Below are positions 26,481-41,535 of a stretch of 64,000 nt of DNA, in pieces. Numbering within the stretch: position 1 is the first letter of the stretch; each line of letters begins with the position of its first letter. The notes under the pieces were generated by a model that had not been told where the DNA came from, searched no databases, and saw only the letters and a program-made list of their open reading frames with translations. The DNA lies in assembly GCF_034702125.1 (NCBI RefSeq), contig NC_085871.1, positions 36,669,659 to 36,733,658 on the forward strand, in the 5' to 3' direction. This DNA is from Engraulis encrasicolus (taxonomy: Eukaryota > Chordata > Actinopteri > Clupeiformes > Engraulidae). The translations under genes and the position numbers were made by a program.

Positions 26481-26975
26481 CGCTCAGGTGCGGCCCCTGG
26501 TGGCATCAGGGGTGAGGAAAAACTCCCTTTCGCTTGATTCATAGTTTGTAAGGGAAAAAAAAAACCTATTACTAACCAATTACCCCTGCTGCTCGCGATC
26601 CCCAGTTTTGTGGACCATAATGCTGCCAGTATGTATGTTATGTAGTGTATGTATGTTTGACACAATATAATAAATTGAGCTATAGGTTAAGTTAACAACC
26701 TTCCACTCCCCCCTCCCCTTATGTGTGGTATAGTCCAGAACAATTGCCTCCTCCAGGGGTACTTAATTCTTCCATCCGTCCATGCTGTAAAGGCCATTAA
26801 TAATTGTGATGATGCTGGGGTAGATAAATCCATCTTGGTGTTGTTTATAATGAGAGTTTAATGTCCTCTTTGATTATGCCTACCACAGATAAGGAATGCA
26901 GACATGCCCACATTATTCTCTCAGGTGGCTCAAGGTATAAAATGTGTTCACCTCTGTCATAAAGTACCACAGTGA

Positions 26976-27110
26976 ATCCAGGGTCACTGACAGCTTCAGC
27001 CAGGCCCGGGACAATGTGATCTGAAAGGGCCCCAAATCCAAGACATACAATGTGATGGGTACCCAATTCTGGGCCCTTTCTCTCCCTGGGCCCGGTACAA
27101 GTGTCCTTCC
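26976..27110 (-). repeat. Dispersed 'G' repeat copy
   Basis: It reads GTCACTGACAGCTTC, GATCTGAAAGGGCCCC, ACATACAATGTGATGGG, CCCAATTCTGGGCCC in order, the inverse of the copy at 17920. Confidence 0.6.
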
Positions 27111-27782
27111 CTGTTGCCTTCCCTGAAATAATCTCTTGTTATGCACTTTGATAAGGCTACAGGGGGATAGTTTACCCGTTCATTGAGATAGCTTTCGTTT
27201 AATTATTGAAAGCAAATGGACCGGGTAGTGTGCCGGTTTCTACCCACATTCTTTGACTCTCCACACTAGTTCAGTCCTCTGCACTAATGAAATTACATGG
27301 GGATTTGGTTTCTCTCTGGAGGTTATTCCATTTAATGAACTGAGTTCATTTATCTTTTTGATATCAGTCATTTGATATACCAAATTTCTGTGGCTTTCTC
27401 ACTTAGCCATCCTCTGAAATAACTCTTTTAACTTTCTGTGATGATGTTACCAAGGGTCAGTAGTAAAGAATGCAAAGTATGTATACTCTCCGTTACAAAT
27501 GGTGTCTGTTGCTCTTTGAGTGGGACATGTCAAGAATGCAGACCTCCACCACCAAGGAATGCAGGTATGTTCAAGCTATCATGCCAACCTTGTGAATTCT
27601 GTTGTGTTGTCGTTCTGCGTTTATACTGTGGGAGCTCTGCTGTTCAGACAAAGGCTGGCTGTATTTACAAAACAGATTAAAAACACTTGGAAGCTCCTCC
27701 AACGGCTTCTAGCATAACATCAGGATTATGCTGCATCTAAAAATAGGCCTATACATTTAGCATAAGATGAGGAGTGTAGTGC

Positions 27783-27995
27783 ACTCAGACCTGGCAAGCA
27801 AACAAGGCAATTGCCTTGGGCCCCCAGATGAAAGGAGGCCCCCGGCAATGACAACTTTGTGAGTAAGGTAAACCCTCCCTAAATTCAATACAGAATTATA
27901 TTGCTATCAAAATCTTCCCCAATAGTTTGAAGAGTAAAAAAGGGCCCCCAAGTCCCTTTTTGCCTTGAGACCCCAAATTCCTTGAAAACGGCCCG
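27783..27995 (-). repeat. Dispersed repeat, second copy of the 1107 family
   Basis: It contains GGCAATTGCCTTGGGCCCCC, a run of GGAGGCCCCCGGC and TATTGCTATCAAAATC. It aligns in inverse orientation to 1107-1296 plus 1575-1712 and lacks the foldback that splits that copy. Confidence 0.55.
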
Positions 27996-29051
27996 GAGTT
28001 CACCTTGAGAAGGAAGCATGCTTCTCTGGACAAAATAATGCCTTTCCTTGCACCCTGCAGAGATGGTTAGTGGGTGGATTAGACTGGCAGCTTTTGGAAA
28101 CCATTAGTCTCGACTTCTACAGGAAAGGTGTTTTTTTTTACCAGGATTCTTTGTGAATTGTCATTGACCTTGCATGATCCATCTTTGACAATTTCTTTGC
28201 ACACAAAAAAAATACTGAGAGGAGAGGGGTTTTCATTGTATGATTGCATTGTTGTGAATATATTTCACCTCCAAGGGGTGACATGGAGGTAATGAACATT
28301 TAAATTGAACATTTCTAAGAGGATTGGTGCCATCTTCCAAAGCATTGTCCTTAGAAAACATCCATTTCTACTCAAATATAAAAGGTGGGCGGCTCATATA
28401 AACATTTTTCTATTTGCATATCTACTTTAAAAAGCAATTAAGTTTGAAAGAGGGTTTTAGAGGAAGCCAATATCAGTGGAATGTTTAATTGCACATAAAT
28501 GATAACACGCCTTTAAAGTACAGAGACACAATGTTGCTATTAAAGCATAAAAAAGGTCAGACCCAACAAAACTTATTCAGCTAAACTGTGTGCAGGCAAT
28601 CGTCAAGCTTCACACAACTTGTCGCCAAACTTTTGAAATTAACATTGTGAAATAAACAATTAACAAATGAAAAATAGTCTACATTTTTGCATACCTCATT
28701 TCTTTGTTCTGACTGCCAGCAACTGTGTGCTTGCTTGCATTCCAAAAATACTCCAGTCAGTCGGTGATGTGACTTTAATGTCGGGAAAATGGATCCGGAA
28801 TGGCGAGTGAGGAATGGCAGCACAGTTGGTGGCAGCTTCATGATGTGTGTCGCCACAGTTGCTCTCAAGTTGCTGGAGGGCTGAATTAAACATGGAACTC
28901 TCTGTTGCTGACTTTTTTTCTTCTTCTTCTTTCTTTTTTTCTTTGCTGAGCTCTGCTCAAGCTACTGGGCTATAATGCACAGTGCCTTCTCCACAGTTCT
29001 CATCAACACCACATTGACCTCTGACAGCCTGAAGCAGTCTATCTTAACCTA
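27996..29051. other. Intergenic DNA, nothing recognised
   Basis: AT-rich, non-coding in appearance, with no repeat ends that I can support. Confidence 0.4.
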
Positions 29052-29285
29052 GAATAGCGTTTCTCAACAGGGTTACTACAGCCCCCCCAGGTGATGTTAG
29101 GGAGCCCTTGGGGGGGCGTGTTGAAAAGCAGACAACTGAGAGTGGGGCACTCGGTTTCAAATGGGGAGTAGCTGTCTATTTTCTTTTCATTAAAGGGTGG
29201 TGTTGGCACGGCAGGCTTACGCTGAAGTCAAGGCGTTGGCAGGCTTGGGAGCGTTTGTTCGGGGAAAAAAAGGTTGAGAACACTT
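29052..29285. mobile_element. hAT-like fragment
   Basis: The ends GCGTTTCTCAACAGGG and AAGGTTGAGAACACT resemble inverted hAT termini (CAGTGTTTCTCAACC-type). No clean 8-bp duplication was found. Confidence 0.4.
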
Positions 29286-29509
29286 ACTGTCCGAGAAGAT
29301 AATCACATCCTGCTCTTTCATGATTTTGTCCGTCCATGCACCAGCATATTACATTTAAAAAATGCCAAAAAATGGAATTTAACGAGCCAGTGCTCTACCT
29401 GTTGTTTTCCTGTGGAAAAGAATCAATTAACGATGGCATTTAAAAAAAACAGATTGGGTACCTACCAATAGGGTACCGACACAATATGCCAGACAACTGT
29501 TCTGAGGGC

Positions 29510-29860
29510 CGCTGACAACTTTTGCCAGGTCCAAAATAAAACCATCTCAAAGGTGCCCCCTCTAAATACATTCAATGTAATGTGGACCCAATTCTGGGGT
29601 CCCCCTCATCCTGGGCCCAGGACAACTGATTGACTGATGACTGAGTACTGTTGTTTGTACTCTCCTGTCGTCCGGCCTGGCCATTATTATACAGTATTGA
29701 CCGAGTGCTAACTTGTTGGTTAGAATAAAGGATCGCTGAATAAGGATGTTTTCTTTCACCAGGGTCGCTGAGAACTTTGACCGGGCCGGGGACAAAATCA
29801 TCTGAAAGAGCCCCCATCTCAACAATGATGAGCCGGGACAATCTCTCTGCAGAGCAATAG
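29510..29860 (-). repeat. Two partial 'G' repeat copies
   Basis: 29510-29635 carries GGGCCGCTGACAAC, TACATTCAATGTAATG and ACCCAATTCTGGGG. 29758-29860 carries GGGTCGCTGAGAACTTTGAC and a GACAAAATCATCTGAAAG block. Confidence 0.55.
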
Positions 29861-29881
29861 AAGGTTCAAGCACTGCTTAAG

Positions 29882-30287
29882 TAGAGATGCACAGGATCCA
29901 AGATCCGGTTCCAGATCCGGCAGGATAATAGGGTTTTTCACAGGAACCGGATCCGGCAGGATCTTAAGCAGTGGAAACCGGCAGTTACCTAAAAATCAGG
30001 ATCTGGTGCATCTCTAGCCTAGGTTTTTCAGTCAGTCTTTCACAACCCCAATTGCTGCATGGAGTGAAAGAACTTTGGAAGCGGCCAGTGCAGGCAGTGT
30101 GGCAGTAAGCCAATGAGTCTAAAAAACAGTTTGAGCCAACGTAATAAAAAGGGCCCACGTGTGCGAGTAGGCTATGTGTTTCAACCCTTTCGTAGAATCC
30201 GGTATCCGGTTCCGGATCCGGCAGGATCTGAAGCAGTGGATCCGGTATCCGGCAGGATCCTAAAAATCAGGATCCGGTGCATCTCTA
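29882..30287. mobile_element. hAT MITE with perfect 8-bp duplication
   Basis: The ends TAGAGATGCAC and GTGCATCTCTA are inverted copies. The flanking 8-mer TGCTTAAG is identical on both sides (29874-29881 and 30288-30295). The interior repeats GATCCGG/CCGGATC blocks many times. A second internal GGTGCATCTCTA near 30004-30016 suggests a tandem or nested second copy. Confidence 0.85.
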
Positions 30288-30295
30288 TGCTTAAG

Positions 30296-31854
30296 GATAC
30301 TGTATACCGTACAGCAGTTATACTGCAGTTATAGTAAGACTGTGGAGAGTATAGTGAACCTGGTGCAGCCACCTTTTTTATTTGCTTTTTACTGTAGCCA
30401 GCTCTGTGGTCTTTATATAAGCAGAGATATACATAACTTACACAACTTCAGTCAAACTGTTTCCATTTCTTCAGTAAAGCTCAAATATACAACATCATCA
30501 GTCAGTTGTAGCGGGACTGCAGTGAATGATTTGAAAACCATGAGTCTCATGCAGCCTCCATTTGTTGCCTCCATTAGGTCAAGGGAGTTGAGGTCACATA
30601 ATATATCACCTATCACTCCACTATAATTCTTTACGTTTCTTCAGTAAAGCCTCAACATAATAACATACATTCACCATACAATATAGAGCTCAATGATAGG
30701 CAGCACAATCTCCGAACACATTGCTCTTTCTATGGAAGGATTTCTTGATGTACAATATGCATGCCTAACAAAACGAAGAAGCACTGCATATTTTAGACCT
30801 ACATGAAATACATATTGTCAAAATTGACTTCAGACAGGAAATTGACACCTTGCTGTGACCAAATCTCTGCCTTCTTGGTATAAAAATATGCTGGGCTAGA
30901 GGCCTGTTGAAACCCGTTCAATTGAAGGCAATTGAAGTGTTTCCACTGCTTTTGGAAGTACGCAAATTCTGGATGATGAAGCACAAGCAACATGAAATAA
31001 ATTTGAGTCTGAAATGTCTCAGTGCTACAGAGTCAGTTCTCCTGTTGCTGTGAATGGCCAACTGTTTGCCACATTCAAAAACCTGTTGTTGCTTGCATGC
31101 CTGTAGAGTTAATCAGCGTATACCAGACAGCCCTGCTCATTTACTGAGAGCAGGTGGTCTGATTGAAGGGCTACAAGGCCACAGGGGGTGTGGATTTAAT
31201 GAAAGTTTATCATAGTTTTCAGAAAACATGAAGCACGTAACAAGAACTGTGGCATAAAGACTCCTGTTGTTGTCTGGGCTCTCGGAAAGATTCTGTAAAT
31301 AAACATTGAAATATTAGTCAGGTCAGGTGTTTGCGCCTTACAATTAAGCTACAGTGTGCCTCAGCTTCTCTCTACTACAGTTTGTGTTCACCGTGATGCA
31401 CCTGCAAGCAGAGGGATGACGTGTAGAGTCCAAATTCAACTTTGGCGCCTGTTGCAAATGTATTGGTACCAGAATAGTAAAATTGATGACCGTCGTAATA
31501 TAGCCCACTGCTAAAGACTAGCATATGTGAAATGTTGCAATAGTACTGTGGTGTGTATAATAATGTATTGTGTATAGTAAAGCGTAGGACCTAATGGTGC
31601 ACACTGCGAGGTTACCCGCCTTTCCCATATAGCCTCTTAGGGCCTTGTTCTTCCTTGCACAGATGGTCTTTGACCCTATCACCATCAGGGCCTTCTTGGT
31701 AATCATGGGAGGTCAATGGGTCTGCCTCACCATGGAAACTATATGAAGCATAATTTTCTTTCCCCCTCGCTGGTCTTGTGAGGCTTGCAAATGGCCTTTT
31801 AAATACCCATAGTCTCACAATATACAGTGTGTGCGTGTGCGGTGCATGCGTGCG
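30296..31854. other. Intergenic DNA, nothing recognised
   Basis: No coding homology, RNA gene or repeat boundary that I can support. Confidence 0.4.
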
Positions 31855-31867
31855 TGAGAGAGAGAGA

Positions 31868-31928
<61 letters not shown>

Positions 31929-31942
31929 CAAGAGCGAGAGAG
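31855..31942. repeat. (GA)n microsatellite
   Basis: A GA array with occasional GGGA interruptions. Confidence 0.93.
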
Positions 31943-32691
31943 TGTGTGTGTGTGCATACATTCAAACTGTACATGTGAATCACTATGATTTCAAAGGTTC
32001 TACGTAGATATTATATCAAATGTGTCTCCCCATTAACACTGTATGTCAGTAGGTGTGTATGCCTTCAAAAAGGCACGTATAGGCTTCACAGTCCTTTCTA
32101 TGCAAACGTCTCAGGTTAAAAAAAAACATAAAGCATATATCAATATCCCACTCTTACAGCTCTGAAAGTTTACAATATTTAGTCAAAGTCAAATAGGTTT
32201 CTCAAGTGCACAGAATATATAGAAGAAGTTTACTGAGTATATGAAACTTCTGGAAGACAAATGGGCATGAGCTGCCCTGGAGACAAACCCTCCCTTCTCA
32301 CGAGGAGTTCGCTCAGCACCTATTAAAAATAATGAGGTCTGTTTGGGGATAACTTCATGAATAATGAGGAGGTTTTGTATTGCGACTATTACTATTATTT
32401 AACATTGTAATGTACAGCAGACTTATACCCATGTGCACCAATTGAATTGCTATTAATAAGATAATACATCAATATTATGTCATATTTAATGACTTTTTTT
32501 CTGCATCCTTATGAAATAAGCTGAAATGCTCAGAGAACATTCACAAAACCTGTGCATACAAAACGGAAAGCCACCTGCAGTGTGGCTCGGGTCTCTGTAG
32601 GGTTCAAGCATGTACATTTAAACATGTACATACTGTGCATCAGGAGTTCCTAAACTAGGGGGTCGGGATCCATAGGAGGGTTACGGACTTA

Positions 32692-33305
32692 AAGCGATGG
32701 TTCGGAGTAGAATCACCCTGATGCCATTTGAACCGTGACACCCATCCACCTTTACACCCGAAGTGTTTTCTGCCGCAGGCTTACATCAACAGAGTTGCCG
32801 TGTTATTCGATGTTTATTCTGGATAGCTTGACTCAAGCGCATATGGATCCTGGGCACCGTCTCCAAACTTTCTCCACAAAAATAACATGTCATGACACCA
32901 AACTTCTACAGTATAACAAATGTGGTTTGTACTCACAAAAAGATGAATTTGAAACTTTGTACATAGTCCAGGAGTTTATTAGTAACAACACACGAGACGA
33001 TTAGCTTTTCTGCTGCTAAACATCCGTCGACGTCACTTCCTCCAGCTGGCAGTTCATGGAAACTTTCTTTATTGTAAGGTTTGTGTTTTAGTCCACAGCC
33101 AGGATATATGCACGAGTGTGGCATCGTCTTCTATTTATTAAACGTGGTAAAATTTAAATCTGAAGTGGTTAATTTCTAGTTGTAGCGCAAGCTGTCTTTT
33201 TGAGTTTTCCGCCTTCCGGACTCACGTGTATTTGTTTCCATCAACAAAGTCCCAGCTGGAGGAAGTGACGTCGACGGATGTTTAGCAGCAGAAAATCTAA
33301 TCGTC
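32692..33305. mobile_element. Foldback element
   Basis: Inverted arms at 32996-33049 and 33252-33305 match over about 50 bp (CTGCTGCTAAACATCCGTCG and complement), with about 200 bp between. The sequence before the left arm (from GCGATGGTTCGGAGTAG near 32695) looks like part of the same element, so the full boundaries are uncertain. Confidence 0.55.
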
Positions 33306-33797
33306 TGCCATACACATGTATATGCTACATATCTATTAAAACACAGTGAAAAACAAAAATATTATTTATTATATCATGCTTTTTAATTATATAATAAGAA
33401 ATAAGAACCATGATAATAATAATAATAATAATTAATACAAATTTAGCTATATTAATGAACAAAATTGGTTGATATTTGGAATATGATATGGGGGAGTTGT
33501 GAAAATATTATTAGATGAAAAGCAGGGTGCTAGAAAAAGAGGTTCAGGACCAGTGCTGTACATGTAAATTAATGTCATACATTCTTTGTTACGGTTATGC
33601 AACTCTCTTTTCAATTCCCAACAAGTAATTTGCCAGGTTGCATGCAATGCATGTCCTTCTAAGTGCCATAGGTGATGCTCTCATTTGTTGTAACACAGCG
33701 AGGATGCCTGCATGGCACCAGCACTCTCTTATCTATTCAGCAAGGTAGCGTATGCACAGCAAGGGGCCTCCCTGCCTCTACCGGGGAATCTGTGGTC

Positions 33798-33940
33798 AGG
33801 GCCACTGAAAGCTTTTGCTAGGCCCAGGACAAATTATTCTGCCCCCCCCCCCCATCCCTATCCAATACATACAATGTAATGGGGACTCAATTCTGGGCCC
33901 CCTCTCTCTCTCTCTCTGGGCCTGGGACAGCTGACCCCTT
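33798..33940 (-). repeat. Dispersed 'G' repeat copy
   Basis: It reads GGGCCACTGAAAGC, TACATACAATGTAATGGGG, CTCAATTCTGGGCCCC and GGACAGCTGACCCC, with a poly-C expansion at about 33842. Confidence 0.6.
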
Positions 33941-34378
33941 TGTTCTCCCTCGTCGCATTCCCTGGCTGTGGCCACCGCCGGTCTTCCCTCAGCTCAATCC
34001 GCTAATTAACGAGCTGTCAGCTTAGTTACGCAACGACTGGCCACCGCCACACATGCATACACGCACGCACGCACGCACGCCATGCACACAAATGAGTTCA
34101 CCCCTGTGCTCCGATCAACCTGAGAAGAACATGAGGTATTAATACGGCGGTGCTATTCAAAACATATAAAGGCATGGCTAGTCAAGCGAGACAGCCTCTG
34201 CTCAGCAAGAGCGTCTGCATTTGCAGGAGATGCTTCTGAGGTCAGTAAGTCAATTTTGGTAATCGGAATATAAAAAACATAAAAGCTACCTATATGTTCT
34301 GTCTGGCTTTGTGGTTGACCACAGGGGCATAGCAGCATATTGTGGGCCCCATGTACAATCAGCACCCCCTCCATCCAT

Positions 34379-35374
34379 ACCCTTACGAAAATAGACCATG
34401 GTTTTACTAGCACGGACCATGGGTTTTTTTTTAGCACGGTTTGACTATGGTTTAACCATTGATTGACCATAGTTCGGCCATGGTTCAACTATGATTCAAC
34501 CATGGTTTGACTATGATTTGCCCATGGTTTAACTATGGATTTAACCATGGTTGAACTACGGATTTACCATCATTTAACTATGCAAACATTAACCATGGTT
34601 TTACTATGACAACTATACCATGGTTTTACTATGATAACTATACCATGGACTCGAACCTGCAATCCTGTGATCTAAAGTCCAATTTCCTAGCCATTACACC
34701 ACGGCTACTCACATGTAGTTATTCAGGGTTTTGTGTTTTCTTGGGTAACCAAGAAAACCATGGTTCGTGAATGGTTAACCATGCACCTCTTCCCCCCACC
34801 ATGTTTTTTAAAACCATATTTTATTTATTTATATTTTAAAGGGACTTTTGGGGTGGGGACCATGTTTTTTTTGTTTTGTTTTTTTAAACATGGTTTGGGG
34901 GGAACCATGGTTTATGGCAAAGAGTATACTAGGGTTAAACCATAAATTAAGCCATAGTCACAAACCATGGTTGTCATGATTACACTGAAAACCATGATTA
35001 ACTATAATCCATGGTAAATGTATGGTAAAACCATCGTTTTCATAGTAGACCCATGATTTATCTTTGTAAGGGCTACTACTATGACAGCTACTGTACTAGA
35101 ACTATGGTTGGTTGATAGTACTTAAAAGCACCATGAAATGTGGCAGTAAAACCATGGTTACTGCATTAAAACCATGGTCGATTAAGGGTAAGGGTAGAGT
35201 AATCATGACATACCATGGTAGAACCATGTTACTACATAAAACTCACAGTAATACCATAGTGAGCCATAGTACAATTATGATAGGTTCAGAGTACTTAGAG
35301 TAATCATGACATACCATTGTAGAACCATGATAATCATAATACTATAATAAACCATGGTCCATTTTCGTAAGGGT
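34379..35374. mobile_element. 1-kb TIR element packed with CCATGG palindromes
   Basis: The left end TACCCTTACGAAAATAGACC and right end GGTCCATTTTCGTAAGGGTA are inverted copies, which gives TA at both outer edges. At least fifteen CCATGG sites, mostly as AACCATGGTT variants, fill the interior with ACTATG spacers. No transposase is seen. A tRNA-like segment is nested at 34640-34712. Confidence 0.7.
34640..34712 (-). mobile_element. tRNA-like segment (SINE head)
   Basis: On the - strand it reads GCCGTGGTGTAATGGCTAGG (A-box-like) and GCAGGTTCGAGTCC (B-box-like), with spacing like a tRNA. The acceptor and T stems do not pair properly, so I do not call a functional tRNA gene. Confidence 0.5.
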
Positions 35375-35608
35375 ATATCCACATATATCAGACACTGTAT
35401 GGGCCCCCTAAATACATGGGACCCTGTGACTCAGTCCCACTTTACCCCCCTGTATGACACCCCTGTTTGGCTGTACCTGCTATGAAGTGAAATGACTTCT
35501 ATAAGGCAACGCATTAGAAGACATTCGGATTCACCATGCTCCCAGAGCAAAATGTAGAACCAATTAGGATTGCAGGATTTTCAGATATGTGACGTAGTCA
35601 AACTTTAA

Positions 35609-35972
35609 AGGGACACTGTATAAGATTTTTAGTTGTTTATTTCCAGAGTTCATGCTGCCCATTCACTAATGTTACCTTTTTCATGAATACTTACCACCAG
35701 CATCAAATTCTAAGCATTCATTATGGCTGGAAAAATTGCACTTTTCATACATGAAAAGGGGGATCTTCTCCATGGTCCGCCATTTTGAATTTCCAAAAAT
35801 AGATAGGCCTATTTTTAGCTGCAAAAATGACTGTACATGGACCATACTAGAAAATATTTGTTTATTACTTAGTAAACTTTCATGTAAAGATCAAATTTGG
35901 CAATAGGCAGCCCAGTTTCAATGAGCTGCATACAGTAGTTGCAGTACCTTTTTTGACCTGCACAGTGTCCCT
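35609..35972 (+). mobile_element. piggyBac-type MITE, copy B
   Basis: Near-identical to copy A. TTAA at 35605-35608 precedes the left end, while the right flank reads TTTA instead of TTAA, one base mutated. It has a few small insertions relative to copy A (for example AGATAGGCCT after AAAAAT). Confidence 0.8.
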
Positions 35973-35975
35973 TTA

Positions 35976-37039
35976 CTGTAAATGTAATGGAGAACTGGAA
36001 AATAGCCTAAATTAATTGTGACAGTTGTTTCAGCAACAATGACCGCTGTCATGGACTCACTCCTCGCCATTGATTCTGTAATTTTAGCAGTTTTTTTAAT
36101 CGGTGAGTCGTTGTAGCAGCTCATTAAAAATGTCAGACAAGTGTTTCCCCCAATCACGTGAAAGGATTTTTTATAAAACCATGCCTTCAGACACTTTTAC
36201 CTATGGCGTAGTAGCTCCAAATTGATACTTATTAGTTACATAAGATGTTATAAGATGTGTTATAGTAAAGGAGAAATCCGGTCTGAAATGGCTTAGGCCC
36301 TAAATGTTAAAGCATGATGTTCAGCGCTAACTTTTTCCACATGGGCCTACCTCACCTCCATAAGCCTACCTCTCCTGCATTCAGAATTCCAGCACTAGTT
36401 GTCGCCAACGTGGGGAAAATATAGAACTGTAAAAGAAAAACAATTTCAGAGAGTGCATTGGCATTCTTAATCTGTTACTAAAATTTTAGTGGAATATTGT
36501 GATTTTGTGAGGAGCATAAGTATAGAGGGTAAAGCAGTGCTTATTGTTACAGGCTCATTAGAGAAAGTCAAGATTTACCTGGGAGGAATTTTCCCGTTGA
36601 GATCACATTTACAGACAAAAATGGAAATTAAATAGTGCTTAACACATAATGACAGCTTGTTCAGTCATTTTGAATGTCAAGACATTTAAGAGTCCCTTTT
36701 ATGCCTAGCCAGTGCTGGTGTGTTATACGGGACTGCCTTCAGTAATAGTCATCTAGGAACATGAGTGTCACATCACATGTATTGATGTGTTTACTGGAGG
36801 TGTTTGCTGGAGGCCCTGACCTCAAAGGGTGATGTTGCGTAAAGATAACCTTACTGTTACTGACTGTTGAGCCATTGAAGAGCTAAAGCAATAAACCACG
36901 TTGTTTGGTATCTGATGAAACATAGCCTAGCCTACTGGAGAAATCCTGGTAGGCTATGTGAACAAAATGTTCTTCACACATTGTCACACGGGAGAGACCG
37001 CTTGTGTCAATGTTGATATTCTTCTAGTGTGACGGTCGG
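35976..37039. other. Intergenic DNA, little recognised
   Basis: 36260-36420 carries AAAGGAGAAATCCGGTCTG and GTTGTCGCCAACGTGGG, which look like parts of a common fish MITE, but I cannot delimit it. Nothing else is recognised. Confidence 0.35.
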
Positions 37040-37140
37040 TATACTCGTCCCCGCTCGTCACCCGGGGCTCGACTCACGACCTCCCACTCACAGCACCAGT
37101 TCAGCATGGGAGAACAGGTACCACTGAGATAAAGCTCTAA
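37040..37140 (-). mobile_element. SINE fragment, tRNA-like head
   Basis: On the - strand it reads TTTATCTCAGTGGTACCTG and then GTCGTGAGTCGAGCCCC, an A-box/B-box-like pair. Confidence 0.4.
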
Positions 37141-37781
37141 GCAACAGTAACTCGAGCCAAATGTGAAGTCTTTACGAGAAAAACAGAACATTTCTTTTTT
37201 TCCCCGAGAATGGGCTCCTCTAAGCTAGGTAGTTCAGCATCTGTATGACACTTTCAGGAGAGAGTTTTTTTCCAGTCTATAGCCAAACTCTACAAAGGTA
37301 GTTGGCATCAAAACGACACTGTTGATACTGTGGATGACACATGGTATTTATGGGAGCTTAATGCAAAAAAGAAGTGGTCCTGTTCCTAAATTTAGCTCTT
37401 ATGCAAGATGTTTCAGAGAATGACAGAAATGAAATGCCATTAGGTCTAAAATGCTTCATGTGATAAATATTAAATAGCCCATTTCAGCCTGATGGCTCGT
37501 ATATGCTGTTTGACCTTTGGTGGAGACATACTGTATACGCTGCATTCAGGCTCTTGAAATTGTACCTTTTTTTCATAAAAATGTGGATTTGTTACAGCTG
37601 AATGTACACATTCTAATGCATGCTGAGGGATTAAATGCAACTTATTTCATGTTTTTAAGTGCATCAAAGGCTAAGATATTTAGGTTTTATAGGCTCAGTG
37701 ATATATAGGAACTTTCCCAACAAGGGCTTAGGCATTCAGCAGGTGTATTTTGCAGGTGTTTTAGGCATCGATGGGTTAAAC

Positions 37782-37920
<139 letters not shown>

Positions 37921-38664
37921 TGGTTGATGAGGCTGTATAAAATCATTTCACCTCCCATGCCCTTAAGATCAGACACAGTTTGAAAAGTTGAACAAAAAAA
38001 AAGACACTCAATGTCAGACCGGGGGTGGTAGTGGAAAAAAAAAGTAACCCCGAACACCTTTGGTGACATTTACAGAGAAAGTCATCATTTTCAGATGAAG
38101 GGTTTTGAATGTTCCCCGGCACCGGCTCTATGGTTAAAAATATTTCTTGAATATTATTTCTGCATGTCATGATGGTATTTAAATTGCATTTCAGTCAGCA
38201 CAGGTTAGGTGTCGAAGTAAACGGTTTGCCACACTTGACATTTAGAATCGGTGAATATATGAAACCATGTTGCTTTTTTAAAAACCCTAGCAACCTGTTC
38301 ACAAACAATAAAAATAATGATTGTTCCTAAGTAGCCTATTTTCAGGGAAGGTTGGAATAGGTCGAGAAACTTGAGGTGAGTCACATTGCCAATTTGACCC
38401 TTTTCTCAAAGTATTATTTCTTGGAGATGGCAAAGGCCTGGTTTTCACTTTCAGAGTGTTTTTTCCCTAACAAACAAAGCAGCTTGTGCTCAAAGAATGT
38501 GAATGCAACATCACAACCGAGGGGGGGTATACAGATACAGAGATAGATAGTTTGAATGGGAGATACAGAGGGAAGAGAGGGAAAAAGCAAGATTCAGAGA
38601 AATACAGAAAGAGAAAGAAACAAACACAGAGAGAGAAAGAGGGTTAGAAATGCAGAGACATGTT

Positions 38665-40829
<2,165 letters not shown>

Positions 40830-41330
40830 GCGCAAACGGGTCAATTGTCCCAGGCCCAGGGAGAGAGGGCCCTCCACATTACATTGTATGTATTGGGTGG
40901 GGGTCCCTTTCAGATTACTTAAAGGGACACTGTGCAGGAAATGGTCAAAAAAGGTACTACAACTATGCTGCTCATTGAAACTAGGCTCCCTTTTGCCAAA
41001 TTTGATCTTTACATGAACGTTTACTAAGTAATAAACAAATATTAACTAGTATGGTCCAATTACAGTCCTTTTTGCAGCTAAAAATGGCTATTTTAGGAAT
41101 TTCAAAAAGGTGGACCATGGAGAAGATCCCCCTTTTCATGTATGAAAAGTGCATTTTTTCCAGTCATAATGAATACTTAGAATTTGATGCTGGTGGTAAG
41201 TATTTATGAAAAAGGTAACATTAGTGAATGGGCAGCATGAATTCTGGAAATAAACAACTAAAAAGCTCACACAGTGTCCCTTTAATCCCAAACCTGCACA
41301 AGCGGTCTGTGGCCCTGACTGTGGTGTCTC
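40830..41330 (+). repeat. 'G' repeat copy interrupted by a MITE
   Basis: The left part 40830-40918 (CAATTGTCCCAGGCCCAGGG, TTACATTGTATGTATTGGG, CCCTTTCAGATTAC) continues after the MITE at 41286-41330 (CACAAGCGGTCTGTGGCCCTG). The inserted MITE occupies 40923-41281. Confidence 0.65.
40923..41281 (-). mobile_element. piggyBac-type MITE, copy C
   Basis: 359 bp, in inverse orientation to copy A, flanked by TTAA on both sides (40919-40922 and 41282-41285). Because it sits in a dispersed repeat with other copies in this window, the pre-insertion sequence can be inferred and supports a TTAA duplication. Confidence 0.85.
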
Positions 41331-41384
41331 ATGTGAAAACAGGATCTCAAGTGTCCATGAGAATAACAGGGTTTTTTTGTTTTG

Positions 41385-41535
41385 GCTTTTTGCCTTTTAT
41401 TGATAGAACAGTCGAGAGACAGGAAGTGGGTGGGGAGAGAGACGGGGAAGGGTTGGCAAAGGATCCAGGCCGGGATAGAACCTGGGTCGCTGGTGTAGCA
41501 GCGCAGTGCCCCACCACCAAGAGACACGGCAGGGC
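41385..41535 (-). mobile_element. tRNA-derived SINE
   Basis: On the - strand: a GCCGTGTCTCTTGGTGGTGG head, an ACCCAGGTTCTATCCCGG B-box-like block, a CACTTCCTGTCTCTCGACTG core and an ATCAATAAAAGGC tail. The order is that of a fish tRNA-SINE. Confidence 0.65.

Noticed and set aside
34640..34712. A functional tRNA gene
   Set aside because: A- and B-box-like sequences are present, but acceptor and T-stem pairing fail and it is embedded in a transposon.
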